Positions 49,305 through 59,451 of a stretch of 64,000 nt of DNA are shown in pieces. This DNA comes from Hevea brasiliensis (lineage: Eukaryota; Streptophyta; Magnoliopsida; Malpighiales; Euphorbiaceae), in the NCBI RefSeq assembly GCF_030052815.1, contig NC_079499.1, positions 86,963,183 through 87,027,182 on the forward strand, read 5' to 3'. The notes under the pieces were generated by a model that saw nothing but the letters and a program-made list of their open reading frames with translations, searched no databases and was not told the DNA's origin. The position numbers and the translations under genes are program-made. Every line of letters begins with the position of its first letter. The first letter of the stretch is position 1.

Positions 49305-50782
49305 AGAATCGGGTGCTCCCCATGAAGGGTTAGGATTTATTTTGAGGGAGATGGAGGGTCAAGATTTTAAAGGACATGATCGGATGCTTGAGAATTAAAG
49401 AGAACCAAAATGAACGGCTGAGATTATTCTTCAGAATATTTGTCCTTTTCTTCTTTCAATCTGACGGTCTCAAATCCTCTTGTCCGGAGCGATCTGAGGG
49501 CTAAGAGCGAAAGGCGCTGGTCTTGTCGTCTCCTCTCTTGATCCAAGGGCTCCGGGTTCGTCCTTACAAGTGAAATCAACGGTGGAGATTGGGATGTACA
49601 GGACTGTCATGACATACCCTGGCACCTGTCAGCATTGCGGGCGATTCTTAGGCGTGCGGTGGAGATCTCGTCTGCCACGCTTTAACTACCTCGGCTCTGA
49701 TTCTGACGACGGTTATTTGGGGTTTGTCTTATTCTTTTTGCCTTCCGATCCCTCCCACGCTCCTATTCCGATTTCTCATGCTGATCTCCCATCTTCCGAT
49801 CTCTATTCTTCAGATCCCTTAATCGATACAGTGCGGTGAAGCATTAATTCCTCTCGATTCGGCGTCCGCCGTTTTACTAGCAATAAATGCCCGATTTTCC
49901 CCTATATATACCCCTGACAGAAGGAACCCCCCTCATTCGATTTTCCTTTCTTGTTTTAACTGTTCCGGCAGTAATTCCGGCTACAACTGTGGCTTTTGAT
50001 CCTTTTCCGATGGACTTCTTTACCCACCGACTGAAAATTTACGATCCCGGTGATCGAATAATCGTGAAAACCTTAACTGATGATGGTGAGAGAACTAAAT
50101 CGATTGACCGATCTGGGTTGCGGACTTCGATCGTACTGATCTCGAGTCGCTCAACTGGAATAATCAGCGAACCGATTTCGGCTGAGCAGATTGCTAATGT
50201 TCGGCCGATCCCTTCCGAGCTTATTCGGCTCCTTCCCACATTGGGTGTTCCGACAGCGGTTTCCCTCCACATTGGGTGTTCCGACAGCGGGTTAAGCTCC
50301 GATCGGCGACACCCTGTGGATCAGTCACAATGTTGGCTATTGACATAGGCTTCTTTAGATAGGATGTTCCGCTGATCTTTAGAGGTCGGCCTTTTGATGT
50401 AATCAGATGTAATCCGATCTTGAGATCGCCCAAATGATCTAATCTGATTTTTGGAAATGTACTCCGATCTCTTGAGATCACCCAAATGATGTAATCTGAT
50501 TTTTGGAAATGTACTCAGATCTCTTGAGATCGCCCAAATGATGTAATCCGATCTTTTGGAAATAAAGATTTTATTTTGTCAATTATTATCTTATTAATTA
50601 TTTTTCGAGCTCTAATATGATTATCCGATCTGTAATTCGAAACACCTGGATCTACCGCTCTATAATTAACCGATCTCTTTATGGAATCTTGGGAATATTC
50701 GTGAGACGTGTCAGAACAGCTGGCGAGTCTCGCTAACCGATGCACTGCCTGGAACCTCGTGAGCATTAAATGCTCGGACGAG

Positions 50783-50790
50783 TATAAATA
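50783..50790 (+). promoter_or_regulatory. TATA box of the antisense LTR gene
   Basis: TATAAATA in context CGAGTATAAATAGGGG, 160 bases before the ATG at 50950 and pointing away from the sense promoter. The two promoters are divergent, about 1.5 kb apart. Confidence 0.6.
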
Positions 50791-50949
50791 GGGGTGGGGG
50801 GGTTAGCCATTTGCTCCTGTATGTCATTTTCAATCTCTTGTTCACAACCTCAAAGTTCTCTCGTTTACTCAAGTTTCTTCCGACGCCGATCAGACTCCGG
50901 TAAGGGCTTTGATCTTCTTTTTAGTTTAAGTTCTTTGTTTTCTTTGAAA

Positions 50950-52792
50950 ATGAGCAGTGCCGAGGGTCAAAGAGCGGCGAGCCCTCCTTCCATTCAGTTC
51001 TCGTGGTCGTCTGACGAAGAAAAGGTGGTCAGGCCAAGCGCGCAACCAGAACCTCCTAGGGTCTCTGTTCCAGCTCGGGGGCGGATTGGACCATCAAGGC
51101 ACGCACCTTCTTCAGGGAGGGAGAATCTTCCTATGGACGAGCTGCCATCGATCTTGCAAAAATCCGATCTGTAATTGTTTAGCCAGGAGTACAATATTCG
51201 TCCTGATTCGTACGAACTTATCCTGTGTCACGGCGATCACCGAGCCGATCACTTCTTTGAAGAGAATGACATGGTTATGGTATACGAGGAACAGTTAAAG
51301 GCCGGTCTTCGGTTCCCTCTGGATGACTTCTTCAAGGAGGTCCTAAAACTTCACTGAGTGTGCATTGCTCAAGTTCACCCTAACTCGTGGCGGATCTTAG
51401 TAGCCTTTCGAGGCCTATGCCGAGCTAAGGGAATCAAACCTACGGCTAAGGTGTTCGCCGAACTGCACAGGCTAACTCGCCGAAAGGACAACGAGCACTG
51501 GTTCTTTCAGGCGAAGCCTCATTGTGGGCTCTTCATCGATCTGCCCTCCTCTCTTAAAAATTGGAAGAACCGCTTCTTTATTCTGAGGAGCAAAAATCTG
51601 ACCTGCTTTGAGGACTTCCCCCGTAGCTGGTGGCACCAGGGGCCCTTGCTTCCGAAGCGCATTACCCTGAACCAGGAGGAAAGCTTAATAGTGATGGATC
51701 TGAAGAATCAGGCTGCCACTCAAAAGTATTCCTGTTTAGATGCGGTGACTGCCGAGCTGCACCATTGGACCATACAGCTGCTCACCGGCCAAGATCGCGA
51801 ACTTCCGCTTTCTGACCTCGGCACTGGTATTTTCTACATCTCAGATCTTAGGACCTTAGCGATCTCACTGACCTCTTCTTTGTGCAGGTATGGCGGGTGA
51901 TGAGGGTTCCAGGAAGCGGAAGAAAGAAAGAGAGATCTCCCGGAAAATAAAGGAGATGAAGCGTTCGAAAATGCTTCGAACACCCTGTCATGAACTTAGG
52001 GAGGTACAAGGGGACCCGCCCCGACCTTCGGGGCCGCCGATCACTGAAGCTGTCCGATCTCCTCCTCAACAGGAAGAGCCGCCTCCACCTCCTCCAGTTG
52101 CTCCAAGCACAGAAAGGGGTCCTTCTCAATCTTCTGTGAGAGCCTCTTCTCGTGGCGCTCAAACGTTGATCGAGTCCCTGAAGAATAACCGGACTGTTCG
52201 GGAGAACCCCGGTTTTGCCAAAGTCTTGGGGTCTTCCATCTGCCTTCGGGAGGATCGGGACAGGCTATCCCCGGACAGCCTTGACGATATCTTGACTCGA
52301 TCCATGAGCCTGAACGTGGAGTGTCTGGTGAACCAGACCATAGTTCGGGAAAAGGCTCATCGCCTGGGCAAGGAGGTCGAGAAGAAGAATCAGGAAGTGA
52401 CTTCCCTCCGATCCCAACTCGCATCCGCTCAGGATTACATATCTCAAGTTGAGGGGCTGGCGAAGTTCTATGAAGACAGGCTGGCCGAACAGAATCATGT
52501 TCTGGCTGAAAGCGATCGTGCTCTCGGGGAAGTCCGGGCGCTCCGGGCCAACGAAGCTTCTCAGGTCGCTCAACTTATCGAGGAGCTTAAGGCGAAAGAT
52601 GAAGAAATGGTGACAGGGATAGCTGGTGCCTATGTGAATGCTCACAAGGACCTCTTGGCCGAACTCGAGCGTTACCTAAGAGGACTTCTCTTGGATGGCG
52701 ACTGGCTCCTGGGCGAGGGTGAGGATAGTGAAGAGGAGGGAGAGGATGAGCGAAATGTAGATCAGGCTGGGGGTGATCCCCCAGCCGAATAA
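50950..52792 (+). pseudogene. Transposase_28-like antisense gene inside the LTR
   Basis: One plus-strand frame from ATG 50950 runs to 51826 with two stops (TAA 51172-51174, TGA 51355-51357). It carries the signature of the plant 'putative gypsy type transposon' family (PF04195): YEEQLKAGLRFPLDDFFKEV, then AQVHPNSWRILVAFRGLC, HWFFQAK and later FFILRSKNL. A second frame (51890-52792, 300 codons) gives a basic start (GSRKRKKEREISRKIKEMKR), a proline-rich stretch, a long coiled coil (LGKEVEKKNQEVTSLRSQL, AELERYLRGLL) and an acidic tail. A GT at 51827 and an AG at 51887 after TTCTTTGTGC would excise 61 bases and join the frames exactly. The intron is inference and short for a plant. Function unknown. 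Confidence 0.8.
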
Positions 52793-53361
52793 CTTGTACA
52801 AATTTTGCAATGAAATGAAATAGAATGCCTTTTTGTTCGATGAATGGTTGTGATCGGAAAATTTCTAAACCCTTGTTTGTCTGAGTATATTGAAATAACT
52901 GGAAGCGATTATTATCCTAAGTGTGAGAGATCGGAAAACACAATATGCATGAGATTGGTAAAGAGCCAACGTTAAACAGAACTTAATTGAAAATTTGGCT
53001 TGAACATCTAAGATCGGGATCTTCATTAAACCGAATAAGAAGCTTAGCTCGATTATTCCTAAACTTTTAAAAGGGAGGTCGACCATGAATACCAGCAAGG
53101 ATCTAGTGTTAATTCAATCTTGTCTGACAAGAGAGATCGGGAATATAGTTAACTGGTCAGGATATTCGACAATTGGCTTGAGAGATCGGTGAATGATTTG
53201 AGAGACCGGTAAGGCTTTAACGGATACGAGAGCTTAGCATTGACTCAACTCTCTGTGAAGAGAGATCGGAACTGTGATTAGATGGCAAGGAGAGACTTAG
53301 TGCTAGGGATCGGTTTCGAAGTTTGTTGATTCTGGGGATCGGCCAAAATATGGTGTCGACA

Positions 53362-53374
53362 GCTGCCCCTCTTT
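53362..53374 (-). promoter_or_regulatory. Polypurine tract of element D
   Basis: Sense strand AAAGAGGGGCAGC directly before TGTCGACACC of the 3' LTR. Confidence 0.9.
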
Positions 53375-53503
53375 ACATAATTTTTATCAAAGGGAAAAGA
53401 ATTTCCCGTGTAAGAATTATGTAAAGATTCAGACCCATATTTTGGACGATTAAGTGCTCGAAGTTAGGGAACTAAAGCATACCTAAATCAGTGACCTAGA
53501 GAT

Positions 53504-54860
53504 AGGCAACAGAAGTTAAAAGACTAGAAAATTAAAATCAACTTGGATCAAGGAACTAGAGGTCGACAACAGGAAATGTAAATTGCTAGAAATTAAAATC
53601 GACTTAGATCAAGGAACCAGAGGTCGACAACAAGAAATTTAAATGCAGGAAATTAAAATCAACTTAGATCAAGGAACCAGAGGTTGATAACAGGAAATTT
53701 AAATGCAGGAAATTAAAATCAACTTAGATCAAGGAACCAGAGGTTGATAACAGGAAATGTAAATTACAGGAAATTAAAATCAACTTAGATCAAGGAACAA
53801 GAGGTTGATAAAAGGAAATTTAAATGCAGGAAATTAAAATCAACTTAGATCAAGGAACCAGAGGTTGATAACAGGAAATGTAAATTGCTAGAAATTAAAA
53901 TCGACTTAGATCAAGGAACCAGAGGTTGACAACAAGAAATTTAAATGCAGGAAATTAAAATCAACTTAGATCAAGGAACCAGAGGTTGATAACAGGAAAT
54001 TTAAATGCGGGAAATTAAAATCAACTTAGATCAAGGAACCAGAGGTTGATAACAGGAAATTTAAATGCGGGAAATTAAAATCAACTTAGATCAAGGAACC
54101 AGAGGTTGATAACAGGAAATTTAAATTGTTAGAAATTAAAATCAACTTAGATCAAGGAACCAGAGGTTGATAACAGGAAATTTAAATTGCTAGAAATTAA
54201 AATCAACTTAGATCAAGGAACCAGAGGTTGATAACAGGAAATTTAAATTGCTAGAAATTAAAATCGACTTAGATCAAGGAACCAGAGGTCGACAACAGGA
54301 AATTTAAATTGCTGGAAATTAAAATCAACTTAGATCAAGGAACCAGAGGTTGATAAAAGGAAATGTAAATTGCAGGAAATTAAAATCAACTTAGATCAAG
54401 GAACCAGAGGTTGATAACAGGAAATTTAAATGCAGGAAATTAAAATCAACTTAGATCAAGGAACCAGAGGTTGATAACAGGAAATTTAAATTGCTAGAAA
54501 TTAAAATCAACTTAGATCAAGGAACCAGAGGTTGATAACAGGAAATTTAAATGCAGGAAATTAAAATCAACTTAGATCAAGGAACTAGAGGTTGATAACA
54601 GGAAATGTAAATTACAGGAAATTAAAATCAACTTAGATCAAGGAACCAGAGGTTGATAAAAGGAAATTTAAATGCAGGAAATTAAAATCAACTTAGATCA
54701 AGGAACCAGAGGTTGATAACAGGAAATGTAAATTGCTAGAAATTAAAATCGACTTAGATCAAGGAACCAGAGGTCGACAACAGGAAATTTAAATTGCTGG
54801 AAATTAAAATCAACTTAGATCAAGGAACCAGAGGTTGATAATAGGAAATTTAAATTGCAC
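53504..54860 (-). repeat. 60-bp tandem repeat, about 22 copies, 3' untranslated region of D
   Basis: Unit 60-61 bp with cores AAATTAAAATCAACTTAGAT and CAAGGAACCAGAGGTTGATA. Two unit types alternate: one with GCAGGAAATT (60 bp), one with TTGCTAGAAATT (61 bp). A few copies have ATCGACTT and GGTCGACAAC where most have ATCAACTT and GGTTGATAAC, as expected from cytosine deamination. First copies are diverged, middle ones very alike. Ogre-type 3' regions are known for such arrays. Confidence 0.93.
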
Positions 54861-55022
54861 TTACAAAGCAAGCCTAATCTGGACACGAGAAGTTCTTCCC
54901 CAATGAAGTGTACTTAACAGAATCCCGAAGACCAATGACGAATGGAGGATGAGTTGCAAGACTTGACCTATGGCCTTGTTTCTTCAAATGCCCCATTTCT
55001 GTTTTTCAGATTTTCTCCCGAA

Positions 55023-55647
55023 AAGCACCTTCGCGGGTTTTTACTTCCCCTTCGTCTATATGACCAGAAGCGCCTTTCCAGGTTTTCACCTCTATTTTTT
55101 TTTTTTGGCCACTCCCTGCAAATCTCATAGTAAAGTACGCGAGGTTATCAATTGTTAGATCCTAATCTTGTGGCAAAAATTTTAACTGATTAATAGCGCT
55201 TTAAATAACGAGATTGCAGAAGGATAATGTTAAAGAATAAATATAAGGGAAAGATAGAAGCATAGGGAATGAAGTATGACTTTATTACGATTTTAATAAA
55301 AACAAAGATAGAGTTTCAAAGAAGAAGGGTACAAGGATAGATCTCACATATTCCTTGTGGCTGGCTTTGGAATCCCTTAACTGCCATTATTTCAAATTCT
55401 CTGAAGCCTCTTGTCACGACGGTTTATTTCCCTTTTCGGTCTCATGCTTCTTTCCTTATTTCTCCCTTTTGGTTCTTGGGATGCCCTTGCGGGTTTTCAC
55501 CCCTAGATTTTTTTTTTTTTTAACTCACTTTTTCTGGATGCCCTTTCGGGTTTTCATCCTTCACTCATTTTACAGAAAGTGCCCCTTCGGGGTTTTCGCC
55601 TTCTTTCACACATTTTGCTAGGAGCGCCCTTTCGGGTTTTCGCTCCT
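55023..55647 (-). other. Six bulged hairpins in the 3' untranslated RNA of D
   Basis: At 55023-55046, 55066-55093, 55478-55503, 55536-55559, 55575-55607 and 55620-55647, plus a poor copy near 54985-55013. Sense arms, in that order: AAGTA/TGCTT, AGAGGTG/CGCTTCT, GGGGTG/CATCCC, GGATG/CATCC, GAAAG/CTTTC (set further out), AGGAGCG/CGCTCCT. Between 5' arm and inner stem there is AAAA (the fifth has extra bases too), with nothing opposite. Inner stem CCC/GGG or CCT/AGG. Loops: GCGA, GGAA, GCAA, GAAA, GAA (four-pair stem), GAAA. Plus-strand T tracts (sense poly-A) precede the groups in sense. 55100-55477 shows no other feature. Confidence 0.82.
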
Positions 55648-55669
55648 ACCCTTTTTTTTTTTTTTTTTT

Positions 55670-58600
55670 TTAGGCATAGTATTTATTGACGGTGTCAGCA
55701 TTCACAGGTCTCGGAAACTCTTCACCGTCCATGTGGGTCAAGATCAAGGCTCCTCTAGAAAATGCCTTTTTAACCACATAGGGTCCCTCGTAGGTTGGTG
55801 ACCATTTGCCCCGGGGATCGTTTTGATTCGACAGCACTTTCTTCAGAACTAGGTCCCCGGGTTGGAATTCGCGCGGGCGAACATTTTTGTCAAATGCTCT
55901 AGCCATTCTCATCTGGTATAACTGCCCATGACATGCTGCTGCTAACCTTTTCTCATCAAGCAAGTTTAACTGATCCAACCTTGACTGGATCCATTCTGGC
56001 TCATCAATTCCTGACTCCTTCAGAATCCTTAGGGAAGGAATTTCAACTTCAATAGGTAATACTGCTTCCATGCCGTAAACCAGCGAGTATAAAGTTGCCC
56101 CGCTTGAGGTTCTCACGGAAGTTTGGTATGCGTGAAGAGCGTAGGGAAGCATATCATGCCAATCCCTATACGTGACCGTCATTTTTCGGATTATCCTCTT
56201 GAGATTTTTGTTTGCAGCTTCCACCGCTCCATTCATCTGGGGACGGTATGGGGAGGAATTGAGGTGTCGGATTTTGTATTGATCACACAATTTTTGAATC
56301 TTTGGACCATTCAGATTCTTAGCGTTGTCAGTGATGATTTCATTAGGGAGGCCATGCCGACAGATAATATTGTTTCTGAAGAATTTGAGAAACGTATTCT
56401 GTGTGATGTGCGCATAGGATGTCGCCTCGACCCACTTGGAGAAATAGTCGATGGCTACAAGGATGAATCTGTGCCCATTGGATGCCTTGGGATTGATGGG
56501 ACCAATCACATCGATGCCCCACATTGTGAAAGGCCATGGTGAGGCGAGGTTGAACAATTTGTGAGGCGGAACATTTATTGGATCTGCGTAGATCTGACAC
56601 TTATGGCATTTCGGGAAATATTCGATGCAGTCCTTTTCCATTGTAGTCCAAAAATATCCCCGTCGCATGATTTGCTTAGCCATCATGTGCCCATTGGCAT
56701 GGGTTGCACAATTTCCCTCATGAGTCTCAAAAAGGATTTTCTTCGCCTCCTTTGCATCCACACATCTCAACAGTTCACCGTTGGACCCTCTCTTGTATAG
56801 GGTTTCACCACTGGGGAAGTATCCCAATGCTAATCTCCGAAGCATCCTCTTTTCGTTTCGGTTTGCCCCTGAGGGGAATTCTTTGGTTCTGCAGTAGACC
56901 AGGATGTCATGATACCAAGGTTTACCGTCGGGTTCTTCCTCAATCATGAAGCAATATGCTGGCTCACTTCTTGCTTTAATCTTCAATGTCTGAATCATCT
57001 GACCCTCTTCGATTTGAGCCATAACAGCTAGAGTAGCTAAGGCATCAGCAAATTGATTCTTGTCCCTACTAAGGTGAGTGAAAGAGATTTCTTCGAATTT
57101 CTTGATCAGCTCCAATAAGTACTTCTGATACGGGATTAGCTTGGGATCCTTGGTTTGCCATTCTCCCTTGACTTGATAAATAATCAGGGCTGAGTCTCCA
57201 TATACCTCCAGCTTCCTGATTTTCATTTCGATGGCAGCCTGTAGACCCATCACACAAGCTTCGTATTCCGCGACGTTGTTGGTGCAGTCAAATCTCAACT
57301 TAATGGCTATCGGAAAGTGTTTTCCATCTAGGGATATCAATACAGCTCTAATTCCATTACCGGACAAATTGACAGCTCCGTCGAAATACATTTCCCATAC
57401 ATCGGCTGGCCCCTCTTCTTCGCAGTCCACTTCATTAATATGCTCATCAGGGAACTCAAAATCCAGAGCTTCATAATCCTGGATAGGATTTTCTGCTAGG
57501 AGGTCAGCAATCACGCTACCTTTCACCGCTTTCCGGGTCATATAGACTATGTCATATTGGGAGAGTATAACCTGCCACTTGGCTATCCTACCTGGCACGA
57601 ATGGGCTTTCGAATACATATTTGATAGGATCCATCCTGGAGATGAGCCATCTCTTGTGATTCAACATGTAGTGCTTGAGGCAATTCGCTGTCCAGGCTAA
57701 CGCGCAGCAAGTCTTTTCTAAGAAAGAGTACCTTGACTCACAATCATTGAACTTCTTACTCAGGTAATAAATAGCCCTCTCATTTCGGCCAGTATCGTCA
57801 TGTTGTCCCAAAACACATCCCATCGAGTTTTGTTGGACTGCCATATACAGGATAAGAGGCCTCCCTGCCACGGGCGGAACCAACACTGGTGGGTTAGATA
57901 GATACTGCTTGATTTTCTCAAAAGCCTCTTGGCAAACCGAATCCTATTGAGTGGTGTTGTTCTTTCGGAGCAGTCTAAAAATAGGCTCAGCCTTAGCGGT
58001 GAGAATGGAAATAAACCTTGAAATGTAGTTCAACTTTCCCAGAAAACTGCTCACCTCCCTTTTTGTTTTTGGGGATGGCATTTCTTGAATAGCTCGAACT
58101 TTGTCTGGATCTACCTCTATTCCCCTCTCGCTTACTATGAATCCCAACAACTTTCCCGATCTAGCTCCGAATATGCATTTGGTAGGGTTCAGTTTCAACT
58201 GGTATTTCCTGAGCCTTTCGAATACCCTCCTCATCACCTGTACGTGGCTTTCTTTTCCTCTGGATTTAATGATCATATCATCCACATATACTTCCACCTC
58301 TTTATGCATCATATCGTGGAATAATGTGACCATTGCGCGCTGGTAGGTAGCACCAGCATTCTTCAACCCGAAAGGCATGACCCGATAGCAAAATACTCCC
58401 CATTGAGTGATGAAAGCAGTCTTATCCTTGTCCTCCTCGTCCATTGGGATCTGATTGTACCCTGATGCCCCATTAATACATGAACACCTGCCCAATCCCG
58501 CAGCATTGTCAACTAACACATCAATGTGGGGGAGAGGGAAATCATCTTTTAGACTTGTTTTATTAAGATCCCTATAGTCAACGCACACCCTGACTCTCAC

Positions 58601-59440
58601 GTCCTTCTTCATTACCGGGACGACGTTAGCCATCCATTGGGGATATTTGACCACTTCTATGAACCCAGCGTCATACTGTTTCTTGACCTCATCCCTAACT
58701 TTGAGCAGTGTGTCGGGATTCATTCTCCTTAACTTCTGCTTTACCGGGACTGTCCCCTGAATTAGGGGAATTTTGTGTGTCACTATTTGAGGGTCCAAAC
58801 CCACCATATCATCATAGCTCCAGGAAAATACGTCGAGGAATTCTTTAACCAGACTGATCATATCTCCCAATTCTTCACTCTCCACTACCTTAAGTTCCCT
58901 TTTTACTTCTTCTGTGCCTAAATTTATGGTGTGCGTTTCATCTCCATAAGGCATTAGGGAGGGTTCATCGTTTTCATTGCTTTCTTCTGCAAGGTCTTCC
59001 TCAGAATCACTTGAAGTAATGGCAGTTATGGGGATTTCAAAATTAACCAGGGGAATTTCTGAGTCTATTGGATTATTAGGTGTTAATTGACGAATGGTCT
59101 CGAAATTGAGTACAGGGATGTCCTCTGTTGTCCAGTTGTTCAGCTCTTGCCCCTCAGTCATTGGCGAGACTAGGGCCTCATACAAGGAATCCAGTTGGAT
59201 GACATCTATGGATGGATCATCGAGTGATTCTTCTGTATTTGCCGGATGTTGAATGACCGGTTTAGTGAAGATCTCCGTAATTCTCGGGACTACTTTCATC
59301 TTTCCCATTTTCCGATCGAACCTTTGATCCCGGAGCATTTTCCTCATCCAGAAATGTCCATCCATAAGGGCATCTTCCTCATAACCCAAACCGCAGCGGC
59401 CTACCTTCTGGATAGCTGGTATGGGTTCAACGATTCCCTA
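55670..59440 (-). pseudogene. Element D pol: reverse transcriptase, two RNase H, integrase
   Basis: A single minus frame with only two stops, TAG at 59438-59440 (CAG expected) and TAG at 57944-57946 (TGG expected). Reverse transcriptase: KQKLRRMNPD, VPVMKKDVRVRVCVDYRDLN, CINGASGYNQIPMD, FGLKNAGATYQR, VEVYVDDMIIKS, FLGKLNYISRFI. Motif A has Asn where the catalytic Asp belongs; the YVDD box is intact. First RNase H: LILYMAVQQNSMGCVLGQHD...YYLSKKF. Second, archaeal-type RNase H: MYFDGAVN, NNVAEYEACVMGLQ, VYGDSALI, NQFADALATLA with all four acidic residues. Integrase: HEGNCATHANGH...CHKCQIYAD, WGIDVIGPI, EIITDNAKN, NGAVEAANK (D, D, E present), C-terminal GPYVVKKAF and final NKYYA. No chromodomain. 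Confidence 0.93.
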
Positions 59441-59451
59441 TAATGTGGCGC

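Larger units (their letters stand above)
47475..53361 (-). mobile_element. 3' LTR of element D
   Basis: 5,887 bp, from TGTCGCAAGGG to GGTGTCGACA in plus coordinates; ends are TGTCG...CGACA. The left end is confirmed by the break in C's integrase, the right end by the adjoining polypurine tract. It holds a 56-58 bp tandem repeat, a sense TATA box, and an antisense gene with its own TATA box. 48305-49296 and 53000-53361 show nothing else I can name. Confidence 0.88.

Noticed and set aside
49887..50348. Plus-strand ORF downstream of a TATATATA at about 49901
   Set aside because: No family motif, and the antisense gene with recognisable domains has a better TATA box at 50783. Possibly part of a longer antisense transcript, but not supported as protein.
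55650..55671. Plus-strand poly-T tract as an RNA polymerase III terminator or transcript end
   Set aside because: No Pol III promoter upstream. In sense it is a poly-A tract just after pol, part of the 3' untranslated region pattern shared with C.
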